A DNA stretch of 64,000 bases from Bermanella sp049115935 (GTDB lineage: Bacteria > Pseudomonadota > Gammaproteobacteria > Pseudomonadales > Oceanobacteraceae), in contig JAGDZK010000037.1 of NCBI GenBank assembly GCA_049115935.1, positions 6,239 to 70,238 of the forward strand. The letters are read 5' to 3'. Of the stretch, positions 52,466-63,200 are shown piece after piece (position 1 is the first letter of the stretch; each line of letters begins with the position of its first letter). The notes below the pieces were generated by a model. That model was not told the origin of the DNA. It did not search any database and worked only from the letters and a program-made list of their open reading frames with translations. A program made the position numbers and the translations under genes.

Positions 52466-54721
52466 TTAAGACTCCGCCGTCTGTTGGTTTCGCATAAATT
52501 CATGAAAACCAATTTGTTCTAAATGTTCATTTACTAATTTACGTATCGCATCATTACTTTCAAGCATTAACGCTTGATTTAATACTTGCTGACTTTGGGT
52601 CAAGGACATACTGCGAATTAAGTATTTCATTTTTGGAAGCTTGGCAGCACTCATGGATAAACGTTTAATACCCATGCCCATTAACAAAACAAGTGCCACA
52701 GGGTCTGCCGCCATTTCGCCACATAGGCTTAACGGTAGTTTATGTACACGGGCCAAGTCCACTATACGTTTTACTTCATGTAAAACCGCTGGGTGCACAT
52801 GATCATAACGATCCGCCACTTGTGAATTATTACGATCCAACGCCAATAAATACTGACTTAAATCGTTAGAGCCGATGGATACAAAATCAATGTATTTAGC
52901 CCATAGTGGAATTTGTGAAATAGCCGCTGGCACCTCTATCATGACACCCACCTTGGGGCGAGTCACCGTGACACCTTCATCCTGCAATTGAGCCAACGCA
53001 TCATCAAGCAGCTCTAAAAATGTAGTCACTTCTGACGTGGAGATCACCATAGGCAGCAAAATATGTAAGTTATCCTGCCCGCTTGCCGCACGAATCATAG
53101 CCCGCACTTGAGTCATCAATAGTTGGATATTATCCAATGTGAAGCGAATACCACGCCAACCCAAGGCCGGATTTTCTTCAAAGTGTATTGGGAAATAAGG
53201 CAGCTGCTTGTCACCACCTATATCCAAGGTACGCATATAAACCGGTTTGTTTTCATAGGCTTGCAATACACGTTCATAAACTTGAACTTGCTCGTCTTCA
53301 CTGGGAAAACTATCGCGCACCATGAAGGGAATTTCGGTGCGATATAAACCCACACCCTCCGCACCACTTTTAAGGCCCGGGGTGATATCTGCCAGTAAAC
53401 CTGTGTTTGTGAATAATTCTAATGTATGGCCGTCAGTGGTTTGTGCGGGTAAATCTTTAAGCAGGGACAGCTGCTTTTTTAAACTTTTTTCTTTTTGGAC
53501 AAGCTTTTTGTATTCAGCTTCCACCACATCACTTGGATAGAGAATGACTTGCCCTTCGTTGCCATCAATAATGGCATGATCACCATTGGCCAGCCCCTTT
53601 ACCGCACCAATACCCATGACGGCAGGAATACCCATGGCATTAGCGAGCACAGAGGTATGAGAAAGACTAGAGCCCTCAAAGCATACGATACCCGCCAGCT
53701 TATTCCCTGGAATAGCCGCCATATCAGACACACTTACCTGCACACCCACTAAAATCACAGGGCTATCTATAAGACTTGCATCTAGCCCTTTTGCACCGCG
53801 CCATGAGTTGTATAACTTGTTACCCAAATGAATGATGTCTTCAGCACGAGCACGAAAGTAAGCATCGTCCATGGCGTGAAATATTTCATAATAATGGTTG
53901 ATCGCTAATTTAAGTGCATACGGCAACCAGTGCCCTAATCGAATTTCATGAATCACTTTATCGATTAACGCTTGATCTGCCAGTAGCATTCGATAAGCAT
54001 CAAAAATATCCGAAACCGAATCAGGCATTTCAGTGCCCAGTGCTATTTGTTCATTGTGAATTTCTTGTTTCACTGTTGATAATAATGTGTGCAAATTATC
54101 GATAGTGGCATCGATATCCACACACTCGGCATCCGGCACCGCATTTAATTCACCACTTAAGCATAAGCGGACATCACCAATACCAATACCAGGTGCGCCT
54201 TTGATACCCACATAACGATCATTCTGATCTTCTATTTTGGTTTCAATAGGAATATCAGAAACAATCAGCGCTAGTTGAGATGCCAGTGCAACAAGAAATC
54301 CTTCACTTTCTTTATCAAGTAGTTCAGGCTGACGGCTTTGGACAACCAGAACACCAATCACTTTGCCAAACAAAACAAGTGGCACACCACAAAAACTCAC
54401 AAAGTTTTCTTCATGGGTTTGTGGCACATAGAAAAAGTGTTCATGGGAAGCGGCATCTTTTACATTCACAGGATGACGACTTTTGGCGACCAAGCCCACC
54501 AAGCCAAGCCCTTGAGGGATCGTTACAGGACCTTTGTTGGTTAAACCATGACTGGCCAGCAACACCATATCTTGCTCTGTATTTGCGCGATACAAGCTGC
54601 AAACATCGCATTGAATAACATTACTGATTGAGTCCACAATTAAAGTCACCTGTGCAGCTGGGGACTCAGCAAGTGCCACCTGCTGAACAATGCGAGTTAA
54701 TTGTAGGATGGTGTTATTCAT
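52466..54721 (-). CDS. ptsP: PTS-Ntr enzyme I (PtsP)
   Basis: Phosphoenolpyruvate-protein phosphotransferase of the nitrogen-related PTS, passing phosphate to NPr and EIIA-Ntr. Starting at the ATG 54721 (MNNTILQLTRIV), the protein has an N-terminal GAF domain (about 1-160), then the EI N-domain with phosphoacceptor His in GSSLSHTSVLANAMG, then the PEP-binding barrel with GLYRTEIPFMVRD, YMRTLDIGGDKQLPYFP, PKVGVMIEVPAA and SLCGEMAADP. The frame extends 45 bases further up, without family support. The mgtC-like gene follows at once. Confidence 0.95.
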   Translation of the reverse strand: MNNTILQLTRIVQQVALAESPAAQVTLIVDSISNVIQCDVCSLYRANTEQDMVLLASHGLTNKGPVTIPQGLGLVGLVAKSRHPVNVKDAASHEHFFYVPQTHEENFVSFCGVPLVLFGKVIGVLVVQSRQPELLDKESEGFLVALASQLALIVSDIPIETKIEDQNDRYVGIKGAPGIGIGDVRLCLSGELNAVPDAECVDIDATIDNLHTLLSTVKQEIHNEQIALGTEMPDSVSDIFDAYRMLLADQALIDKVIHEIRLGHWLPYALKLAINHYYEIFHAMDDAYFRARAEDIIHLGNKLYNSWRGAKGLDASLIDSPVILVGVQVSVSDMAAIPGNKLAGIVCFEGSSLSHTSVLANAMGIPAVMGIGAVKGLANGDHAIIDGNEGQVILYPSDVVEAEYKKLVQKEKSLKKQLSLLKDLPAQTTDGHTLELFTNTGLLADITPGLKSGAEGVGLYRTEIPFMVRDSFPSEDEQVQVYERVLQAYENKPVYMRTLDIGGDKQLPYFPIHFEENPALGWRGIRFTLDNIQLLMTQVRAMIRAASGQDNLHILLPMVISTSEVTTFLELLDDALAQLQDEGVTVTRPKVGVMIEVPAAISQIPLWAKYIDFVSIGSNDLSQYLLALDRNNSQVADRYDHVHPAVLHEVKRIVDLARVHKLPLSLCGEMAADPVALVLLMGMGIKRLSMSAAKLPKMKYLIRSMSLTQSQQVLNQALMLESNDAIRKLVNEHLEQIGFHEFMRNQQTAES

Positions 54722-54788
54722 ATAGCACTCAGAGTTTAAATACACTTGCCAAAAATAAGTTGGCAAGTGTAGCAGTTTTTAACACTTT

Positions 54789-55880
54789 TTATTTATCGAG
54801 TTCGCACAATGAGCTAAGCAATGATAAAAATGCGGCGACCGATGTTTTAGGCGCTGTTTCTGACAAAGTGTGGTAGCCAGAGGTTGGTATTTGCAATGTT
54901 GTACCATCGACCAAGCCATTAGACGCAGAAATGATACGACCTAATTCTGTCGACCCCATTGAATGAGGCATCTCGCCCTTAGCCACCAGTTCTTTATTCA
55001 ATTGCTCTACATACGCATCCTTAAATAAATAACTGATACCAAGATCCGCGCATGTATCTTGTAATTTTTTAGTCAGCGGCACATTAAATGGCGCGTTAGC
55101 ATCTTGATGACGCAATACTAAATGCTGGGCGCTGGCCGCTTGAATATCAGGAAATGGACTCGTATCCACAACGATCAACTGGTTGGTTGAGCCGCCAAAA
55201 CGACGGAACCATTCCAACAAATAGCGCCAACTTTTACCGGCTTCTTCTTGTGCGGTGAAAAACGCGGTGCCTTGGAAACCCAATTCAAATAAATAAACCA
55301 ATGCAGCGGCGGTTAATACGTTATCGAGTTGCCCTGAAATAGTATCAGGCTGAACTTTTAATTTGTCAGTAAAAGCAACTGGCGTACCGGCAACCAAATG
55401 CTCAAGCCCTTCTAGCTCAAAAATTAAGTTATTGCGATATTCACATATATACGCATTTTTAATGTCGCCACGACCACGATAAGTACCCGACCATGGCTCA
55501 TAGGCATAAACCGATTCATTCTGAAAACGATACACAATTTTTTTCATCAGCTGCTCACCCACTGAATTACCAAGCAGGTCAGAACGCGCACCAGAAACAA
55601 ATGCCGCATATTGGAATTCATTAGGGCCGGTACACATTAGGCCATGACGATCAATGTGAGCTGAAAACATAAGGCTGTCAGGATCATTACCTTGCGCGAC
55701 TAACAGGCCTTCATACCAAGTGACCTTTGCACCACGTTCTTCTAATTCACGCTGAAGAATTCGAAAGAAAGAGTGCTCAGCACCCACCACACTAGGGTTG
55801 CGCAACAAAGATGATAAAAGATCTAAGAAACCATCGGGAAGGCTATTACCCGCAAAAGGTTTGGTCATTAACGTATCCAT
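54789..55880 (-). CDS. M42-type (M20/M28-clan) metallo-aminopeptidase-like protein
   Basis: Probable cytosolic di-zinc peptidase. Candidate metal and catalytic residues follow clan MH order: H in SAHIDRHG, D in GQLDNVLTAAAL, EE in FTAQEEAGKS, D in VVDTSPFPD, and H in SGYHTLSETA. The LFELGFQGTAFFTAQEE segment is the best M42/M28 match. Length of 363 aa is normal. The M42 identity is inferred from motifs, and substrate is unknown. It precedes ptsP on the same strand with 67 bases between them. Confidence 0.8.
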   Translation of the reverse strand: MDTLMTKPFAGNSLPDGFLDLLSSLLRNPSVVGAEHSFFRILQRELEERGAKVTWYEGLLVAQGNDPDSLMFSAHIDRHGLMCTGPNEFQYAAFVSGARSDLLGNSVGEQLMKKIVYRFQNESVYAYEPWSGTYRGRGDIKNAYICEYRNNLIFELEGLEHLVAGTPVAFTDKLKVQPDTISGQLDNVLTAAALVYLFELGFQGTAFFTAQEEAGKSWRYLLEWFRRFGGSTNQLIVVDTSPFPDIQAASAQHLVLRHQDANAPFNVPLTKKLQDTCADLGISYLFKDAYVEQLNKELVAKGEMPHSMGSTELGRIISASNGLVDGTTLQIPTSGYHTLSETAPKTSVAAFLSLLSSLCELDK

Positions 55881-56158
55881 TAAATTGAGTGTGTTATGGC
55901 GACGGCCACAATTGGCTAGATACCACTGTTATGTGGGTTTGACAACAAAATTCACTATTCATAATGTTATTTAAAACACCCACACCCATTAAGTCAGTTT
56001 AGCCCATTGACTGATTCGCGCTCGTTATCCCCCCATACACGAACTAGTTAGGATATTTGATGGTAAATACACTACAATAGAGACCGTTTATTATTGGGCT
56101 TTGCCCCAACTCATATTTAGGCCACCCTTATCTCGGCCTGCAACTTAAATGGTGATCC

Positions 56159-56500
56159 ATGTCCAAATTCTTCTACAAAGGCACACCCATGAAGAAGCCC
56201 GCGCATAACAGCCCGGCCTTTGAGACCAATAAAGTAGTGCGCTTAGGTACCGATAAGGCTCCTGCGAACATCAGTGTACAAACAGAAGAACGTAAACTAG
56301 AGCTAATTAATGTCTTTGAAAGCAATGGCTGGGCAAGCATTATTAATGTCGTGCCTGAAGAAGAAGAGAATATTCGTGATCTTGAAATCTTATTAAGCAA
56401 ACAAGAAGCGGCCAGCGCTGTTACAACTAAGCAAGCTAGCCGAAATGATCCATGCCCATGTGGCAGCGGTAAAAAATACAAAAAGTGCTGTGGGGCTTAA
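56159..56500 (+). CDS. SEC-C/SWIM-type zinc-binding protein
   Basis: Small protein ending in a SEC-C zinc motif, NDPCPCGSGKKYKKCCGA, with the four-cysteine pattern CPCGS...KKCC at the very C-terminus. The N-terminal part is basic (KGTPMKKPAHNSP), and the middle contains an acidic block (VPEEEENIRDLEILL). It matches the PBPRA1643-type family of marine gammaproteobacteria in length and layout. Function is unknown; SEC-C motifs often mediate binding to ribosome-linked partners such as SecB. Confidence 0.85.
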   Translation: MSKFFYKGTPMKKPAHNSPAFETNKVVRLGTDKAPANISVQTEERKLELINVFESNGWASIINVVPEEEENIRDLEILLSKQEAASAVTTKQASRNDPCPCGSGKKYKKCCGA

Positions 56501-56539
56501 TTACCCGCAAACAGTAAAGTCAGCGTACAGCGGCTGACT

Positions 56540-57544
56540 TTACACCTGCTCTAACCGCTCTACCTCCTGCGCTTCACGTATATTAGCCGTTAAGCCAAAA
56601 TGGGTTCTAAAGAATTTTCGAAAGCTCGCTTGAGATTGGAAACCCAAACAAGCCGCTATATCCTCTAATTCATAATGGCGCTGATACAAGCATACCTTCA
56701 CCAGTTCTTTTCTGACTACCTGACACATTAGCGAATAAGAACAACCTTCTGCACTCAAGCGTTTTTGTAAGCCTCGCGGAGATATGTTTAATGCATCCGC
56801 TAAATGCTGACCATTAAAACTGGCCGGAAAGTCCCGCATTAATTGACTCAAAGTACGATACTGGAAATTCTGTTGACGTTTTACCTGCTGCCAAGCTTCG
56901 TGTGCTTTTGTTAAATACACATCATGCAAACACTCATTGGCACTGGTAAGTGGGTAGTTATCTATTGATCGATCAAACATCACCATAGAAAGCGGTGCAT
57001 TAAACTCCACTTCACATTTAAACAATGTCTGGTATTCACTGGCATAACTAGGCTTAGGGAAATCCAAATATAACTTCACAGGACGAATGGGCTCACTCAC
57101 TACATCAGAAAATAAATTAAAACAAAAGCTATAAAACGTTTCACTGCAAAAGCGCTTATGGGCCATACCAATGGTTTTCTCATAAGGGAAACACAAAGCA
57201 ATTGATATGTGTTTTTCATTTTTGTGTAAAAGAGGAAATGGTTTTAAATTTAAACGGGGGTAAAACTCAACCAAAGCATCCAGCCCACTTGCAACATCTT
57301 TTGAAGTAGCGATTAATCGTGAAAAGTCACAAGCATTAATTGGCTTAATTTGCCGACCGAATTCCAACCCTATACTAGAATCAGGACATTGCTCATAAAT
57401 GCTTTTTATTAGACGGTGAAAATTTAAAACAGAGTTTAAATTTGAGTTTTTTTCACTATCCAATCTTAAGCTTGGAATCTTTTTTATATCTGGGTCTTTA
57501 CCCATTACTTCAAGTAAAAGCCTAAAATAAATATCACTAAACAT
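56540..57544 (-). CDS. AraC-family regulator with AraC_binding-type N-terminal domain
   Basis: Transcription regulator. Residues 1-200 show the pattern of the OruR/ArgR-like AraC group (FGRQIKPINACDFSRL and GLDALVEFYPRLNLKPF), and 235-330 the paired helix-turn-helix: FNGQHLADALNISPRGLQKRLSAEG and EDIAACLGFQSQASFRKFFRTHFG. It is divergent from the lipase-chaperone-like gene with 266 bases between them. Members of this group often control neighbouring catabolic or lipase genes, so control of the next two genes is a reasonable guess. Confidence 0.88.
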   Translation of the reverse strand: MFSDIYFRLLLEVMGKDPDIKKIPSLRLDSEKNSNLNSVLNFHRLIKSIYEQCPDSSIGLEFGRQIKPINACDFSRLIATSKDVASGLDALVEFYPRLNLKPFPLLHKNEKHISIALCFPYEKTIGMAHKRFCSETFYSFCFNLFSDVVSEPIRPVKLYLDFPKPSYASEYQTLFKCEVEFNAPLSMVMFDRSIDNYPLTSANECLHDVYLTKAHEAWQQVKRQQNFQYRTLSQLMRDFPASFNGQHLADALNISPRGLQKRLSAEGCSYSLMCQVVRKELVKVCLYQRHYELEDIAACLGFQSQASFRKFFRTHFGLTANIREAQEVERLEQV

Positions 57545-57810
57545 GAGATTGACTCAACATTTGATATTTCAAATTTATTATTTTAATTATCGTCTTTAAT
57601 GGCCATAAAAAAATACTTGGCATTTGTTGACATAGTCAGCACACAAAACACTAACCATACTAAATATGGCACTTTTCATAATATATTCTAGGTCAGAATA
57701 AGACGATGAGATCAAATGCGTACGAGCATAATTTTTTGTTCGCATTTTATAAAGCAAAAACCACATTAAGGGTTTAGCATGAACTTAAAATAATAAAAGG
57801 TGACGTATAA

Positions 57811-58839
57811 ATGAATCTCTCTCGCTTAGGCCTGTGCATTGTAGGGTTAGGATTAGTAGGTATCTTAGCAAGTAACTTACAACCAGCTAAGATCCTCTCC
57901 ACTAACGGCGTTTCAAAAGCAGCTAATACTCATACGCAAGAATCAACAAAGCCCCTTATCTTCAACAGCCAACACACCACAGAGGAAGCTTTCATTAACC
58001 ACATGATGAAAGCGCTCGTTGAAAGGCATCAACATGAAATTCATCTAGCAAGCGTACAGGTCAGCCTGCAAGACTTTCGTGACTTTGTGCTAGAAGAATT
58101 CCCTCATAATGGTGAGTCCATCTTTAATACAATCATCCAAAAGGCTTTTCCACAATACGCTAGTAGTATATTGGCAATGATTAACAATATGGATCAATAC
58201 GACGCATGGTATGCAGACAACTTACTGGATTTAAATGATTTAGACCCACTTACTAAAGACGGCACCATATGGCAAAAGCGCCATGATATTTTTGGCGATC
58301 AAGCAGAAGAAATCTGGCATAAAGAGCTACAAAGCCAAGAATTCAAGCGTCAAACGGTGCAACAAACCATAGATACTCTCAATGAAGCAAGCAACATTTC
58401 AATGCAGGAGAGGCTATATATTCTAAAAAATACGCTAGATGAACTTTACTCACAGGAGCAAACCAACTTCACAATGAATAAAGGCCTGATTTCTAATGTA
58501 TATTTTCAACTTGAAAGTGTACAAAACGACCTTGCACAGTTAAGTCCAACAGATCGACAAGAGGCCATTAACGCCAGTCGCAAACAACTGGGCTTCTCAG
58601 AGAGTGACATCACACTGCTCGCACAGGAGGACAAAGCCAAAGAGCAACGCTGGCAAAATGGTTATCAGTATATGTCTGCTCGTGATCAACTGAGCCAATC
58701 TTACAAAGGTGACGAGCTTGAAAATAAACTATTAGAACTGAGAAAAAAATATTTCAACAAAGAAGCCCCCACAATAAAAGCTGAAGAGGATTCAGGTTTT
58801 TATCGATATAATCGACCAAGACTTTATGGTAGTAACTAA
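57811..58839 (+). CDS. Lipase-chaperone (Lif)-like protein
   Basis: Membrane-anchored, mainly helical protein of 342 residues, the usual length of lipase-specific foldases. An N-terminal helix (about 5-22) anchors it. The segments KRHDIFGDQAEEIWHKEL (about 150-170) and LGFSESDITLLAQEDKAKEQRWQNGY (about 265-290) resemble the R..IFG..A and LG.EA..RL...D...W motifs of Lif proteins. The Lif RxxFDY motif near the N-terminus is not recognisable. No classical lipA gene is adjacent; an SGNH lipoprotein gene follows after 160 bases and a terminator. Confidence 0.5.
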   Translation: MNLSRLGLCIVGLGLVGILASNLQPAKILSTNGVSKAANTHTQESTKPLIFNSQHTTEEAFINHMMKALVERHQHEIHLASVQVSLQDFRDFVLEEFPHNGESIFNTIIQKAFPQYASSILAMINNMDQYDAWYADNLLDLNDLDPLTKDGTIWQKRHDIFGDQAEEIWHKELQSQEFKRQTVQQTIDTLNEASNISMQERLYILKNTLDELYSQEQTNFTMNKGLISNVYFQLESVQNDLAQLSPTDRQEAINASRKQLGFSESDITLLAQEDKAKEQRWQNGYQYMSARDQLSQSYKGDELENKLLELRKKYFNKEAPTIKAEEDSGFYRYNRPRLYGSN

Positions 58840-58893
58840 AACAAGTGTGCCACTCATTAAGCCCCATCAAATAAAAATGATTCTTTATTTATG

Positions 58894-58927
58894 AAAAGCG
58901 AACACTTAATGAAAGCTGTTCGCTTTT
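58894..58927 (+). terminator. Terminator between the Lif-like and SGNH genes
   Basis: An 11-bp perfect stem AAAAGCGAACA/TGTTCGCTTTT with a 12-base loop, followed by AAATTTT. It would separate the two genes into different transcripts. Confidence 0.75.
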
Positions 58928-58999
58928 AAATTTTGGTAGAAAAATCTCAGCTTCTACACTCAGTCTGTCTATTTAGACAAATAATAAGGAGAAGCTAAA

Positions 59000-59722
59000 A
59001 TGACCATACTAAAAAATCTAGTGCACACGGCTAAGGCCCTAGTCGGTTCACTATTGATGCTATCACTCATTGCTTGCGGCAGTGGAAGCTATGTTGAAAA
59101 TGCCGATCGCAATGAAATAATTACACTGGGTGATTCGATCTTTGATTTATCCGGTGACATTCAACGCATCTTAGAAGACCGCGCCGGTCAAACATTCCGT
59201 GATTACACATTAAGTGGTGCAGAGTTGTCTGGTGGTATTGTGGCTAATTCTGTTGAACGCCAATACAGCGATGCAAAATCAACCGATGCCAATATCGAAA
59301 CCATTGTGATGGACGGTGGCGGTAACGATATTTTAATCCCAGCAATTATCTTAGATCCCTACGGCTGTCGTACCCATTGGTGGCGCTGGAGCATTAGTCG
59401 TAGCTGTAAAAACCTAATCAATGATCAATACGTTAATTTGGTTAACCTGATGAACAAAATGGATAATGACGGTGTCAGTAATGTCCTTTATCTAGGCTAC
59501 TACGAACTACCTCGTGGCAATGCCAACCTAACCAGCGCTCTTAACTATGGTGATGACAAGTTAAGCCAAGCCTGCAGTAACACAACCGCTAACTGCACCT
59601 TCTTAGACCCACGTGGCATGGTACCTGCGCAGGATGTGTTAAGTGATAACATACACCCTACCGCTAGCGGCTCTCTTACTCTTGCGGATTTGATCTGGCC
59701 AAAGTTGCAACCACTACTATAA
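59000..59722 (+). CDS. SGNH/GDSL-family lipoprotein hydrolase
   Basis: Probable esterase anchored to a membrane by lipid. The signal peptide ends in the lipobox LIAC (Cys about 26). Block I is TLGDSIFDL with the nucleophile serine, block II contains the Gly of LSGAELSGG, block III is DGGGNDI with the Asn, and block V is DNIHPT with the catalytic Asp and His. Cysteines at CRTHWWRWSISRSC and CSNTTANC may form disulfides. A clear AAGGAG ribosome-binding site precedes the ATG. Substrate unknown. Confidence 0.85.
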   Translation: MTILKNLVHTAKALVGSLLMLSLIACGSGSYVENADRNEIITLGDSIFDLSGDIQRILEDRAGQTFRDYTLSGAELSGGIVANSVERQYSDAKSTDANIETIVMDGGGNDILIPAIILDPYGCRTHWWRWSISRSCKNLINDQYVNLVNLMNKMDNDGVSNVLYLGYYELPRGNANLTSALNYGDDKLSQACSNTTANCTFLDPRGMVPAQDVLSDNIHPTASGSLTLADLIWPKLQPLL

Positions 59723-59738
59723 TTTAGCTGTCAAAATT

Positions 59739-59770
59739 AAATAGCCAGCTGTGTATCGAGCTGGCTATTT
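59739..59770. terminator. Bidirectional terminator
   Basis: A 12-bp stem AAATAGCCAGCT/AGCTGGCTATTT with an 8-base loop lies between the convergent SGNH and small membrane-protein genes. Confidence 0.85.
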
Positions 59771-59775
59771 AACGC

Positions 59776-60141
59776 TTATTTCTCTGCTTTCAACCATACG
59801 TAAGTCAAGGCTAATGCAATAGCGCCCTCTAAAACAAGCAGCCCCCACATAAGCCCGTTGGCTTCATATAAGGCTAAACCAACAAGGCGGCTGATGGCTA
59901 ACACCCAAGAAAAAATCAAACTAAAGAACAAACCACCCAGAAATATATTGGGCTTAAACGTCACCCCTATCATGGCTAGACCTAACCCCAGCTGTAAGCC
60001 GCCATATACACTAAAGTACTCTATCTGTGCCGCTTGTGTTAACAAGCCAAACCCAAGCCCCTGGGCAGACAGATCCAGCTGAAACATGCACCAAAGCGCT
60101 GATAAAATATAAAGCCCACCAACTATACGTAATGTTTTCAT
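59776..60141 (-). CDS. Small four-TM membrane protein (DUF4345-like)
   Basis: Unknown function. Four hydrophobic helices fill nearly all 121 residues: TLRIVGGLYILSALW, GGLQLGLGLAMIGV, LGGLFFSLIFSWVLAISRLVGLA and a C-terminal LLVLEGAIALALTYVW. The ISRLVGLALYEANG and EYFSVYGGLQLGLG motifs fit DUF4345. I use the ATG at 60141 because it follows a perfect AAAGGAGAG Shine-Dalgarno; the frame itself is open to 60204. It is convergent with the SGNH gene and divergent from the hybrid kinase. Confidence 0.75.
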   Translation of the reverse strand: MKTLRIVGGLYILSALWCMFQLDLSAQGLGFGLLTQAAQIEYFSVYGGLQLGLGLAMIGVTFKPNIFLGGLFFSLIFSWVLAISRLVGLALYEANGLMWGLLVLEGAIALALTYVWLKAEK

Positions 60142-60247
60142 ACTCTCTCCTTTTTTTAGTTTACGGCGTAATAGTGGCATTGGCTCACACCCACCCAGAA
60201 TCATCTACACTTACAAGACGATAAAGGATGCACATACTAAACTGGCT

Positions 60248-63200
60248 ATGGCTGAAACTGACAAAAACACTCAGGTACGTCCTGCTAAAACAAGCTCGAT
60301 CAGCTTAAGTACCTTACTGTGGCGCTATCATTTTTGGTTAATTGCCCTTATGAGCGCAGCCCTAATATCAGCATGTGCTTGGTTTATTGATGACAACAAT
60401 AATAAAACCCATTTACAAAAGTCTCGTACTGCCGTTCAAAATCAGCTTAGTACCATACGCGCCCGCCTTGAAGGTAAGCTCAACGGTAATATACAAGCGG
60501 TCAACGGGCTTATATCTGCTATCAGTATTGAGCCCAATATGACCCAAGAACGCTTCGCTCAATTTGCAAGGCCATTGATAGAAGCAAACAACCAGCTACG
60601 TAACATTGCTGCTGCTCCTAATATGGTGATCCGCCTCATACATCCCATAGAAGGTAATAAACAAGCCATTGGCTTGAGTTACCTAGAAAATGAAAAACAG
60701 CGTCTAAGTGCCATTACTGCAAGAGATAGTGGCCAACTGGTATTGGCAGGACCTGTTAATCTTGTTCAAGGCGGAAGAGGATTTATAGGTCGTATACCCG
60801 TATACAGCGATAACATGGTAAAAGGTGAAAAACGTTTCTGGGGGCTAGTGTCTGCGGTTATTGATACAGACAAACTTTATGAAGCAAGTGGCTTACTAGA
60901 TAAAGATATCCCTTTAGATATTGCTATCTTTGGCCAGGATAAGCGTATTTCCAGTGGAAATACGTTCTATGGTGATGACACAATTTTTTCTAAAGATCCT
61001 GTAATAGCCTTTATCGAACTACCATTTGGTAAATGGCAGCTTGCTGCTATTCCAAAAAATGGTTGGCCATCCATCGCCAACAATGCATGGAAGTTACGCC
61101 TTGCTTTGTTAGTAGTTTCACTGTGTATATTAGCGCCTATATTACTGTTCACTTGGACAAATAATGAGCGCAGAGAACAACAACTTAGACTAAAAGCCTT
61201 ATTTGAATTATCCCCAATTGGTATCGCCTTAAATGATTTTGAAACAGGCGAATACTTAAGTGTTAATAATCGCTTAGCGGAAGATACTGGTTACACCTTG
61301 CAAGAACTTGAGCGTTTAAGTTACTGGGATTTAACACCAAAAAAATACCAACAAGACGAAGAAAAACAAATAGAAAGCTTAAATAAAACAGGTTTTTATG
61401 GGCCTTACGAAAAAGAATATATTAATAAACAAGGTGAGGTATATCCTATTTTATTAAATGGTGTACTCATTCAAGACAGTAAAGGCCGAAATTTAATTTG
61501 GTCTTTTGTCCAGAATATATCACAACAAAAACAAGTAGAAAAACGACTAAAAGACAACAACCAACAACTTGAGCTGATTATAGAAGCCACTCAAGTGGGG
61601 ATATGGGACTGGAAAATACAAACCGGCGAGCTATCTCTAAATGAGCGTTGGGCTAAAATTATTGGCTATACCCTTGAGGAACTGGGAGAAATTAGCATAG
61701 AAACCTGGCTTTCACATGCACACGCAGATGATTTAGAAGAATCAGGCAACAAACTTCAAGCACACTGGGATGGTTTAACTGAAGAATATATTTTCGAATG
61801 CAGAATGAACCACAGAAATGGCAATGTCATTTGGGTACTGGACACAGGTAAAGTCATCGAATGGGATAAAGATAACAAACCCATACGCATGGTAGGCACA
61901 CACCTTGATATTACAGAAAAAAAATTAGCCGAAAAGAATCTTGCACAAACAAACGAATCATTAGAGTCACAAGTACGACTGGTTAAAACCATTGCAAGCG
62001 CACAACGAGAATTTATTAAAAATACAGATTATAAATCTGCATTTAAAAATCTGTTGAATAGCATCAATCTTTTAACAGAAAGTGAATTGTCTTTTATAGG
62101 CGATGTCTATTACGACAAAGGCCAAGCTTGTATTAAATTGATCACCTTCAATAGTGTGAATGACAATATCATTCACCCCGATCTTGAAACTTCATTTTCA
62201 AAGAATGGGCTTTCTTTCACCAAACCTGATAACTTATTTGTTGAATCGGTAAACAGCCAGACGGTATTATTTTTAAATAATCCAGAGCTAAAATTTAACG
62301 AATCAAACCTACCAGAACATCATCCAGAAATTAATAATTACATTTCCATACCCATCATACAAAAGGGGGTCTGTATAGGTGTCATTGGCTTAGCTAATCG
62401 TGAAATGGGCTATGACAGCAATCTTGCTAATTGGCTTTCGCCATTAACTAATACTGTCGGCCAACTAATTGAGCGCGTCGCCACCATTAAAGAAAAAGAG
62501 AAAACTGAACTCGCACTCATTGAAGCAAAAAATGATGCCGAATCAGCTGGGCGAGCTAAAACTGAATTTTTAGCCACCATGAGTCATGAAATACGCACAC
62601 CTATGAACGGCGTTTTAGGCATGCTTACGCTTCTTCAGCGAAGCTCACTCACGCCCGATCAACTTAAAAAAATAGACATCGCAAAAATCAGCGCCGAGTC
62701 ATTACTTTCTATTATTAATGATGTTCTCGACTTCACTAAAGTTGAATCAGGCAAGCTAGAATTAGAAAAAGTTGAATTCAATATTCGCACGTTAATTGAT
62801 GACATCTGCCAATCCATGGCACTAAGAATACAAGAAAAAAATATTGAGCTAATAATTGACTCTAGTGAACTAGATGATATTTATATTATTGCCGATCCAG
62901 TAAGACTACGCCAAATATTAACCAATTTAATTGGCAACGCCGGAAAGTTCACATCCGATGGTGAAATTATTGTTAGAAGCCATACCAATAAAAACAACGG
63001 CGAACTGATACTTCATTGCGAGATTGAAGATACAGGAATAGGTATCCCTTCAAACCAAATTAGTAAGCTATTTACTAGCTTCACTCAGGTTGATGCCAGT
63101 ACAACTCGAAAATTTGGCGGTACTGGTTTGGGCTTAAGTATATGTAAGCGAATATGTGAATTAATGGGTGGCTCGATCAAGGTAAAAAGCGAGGAGAATA

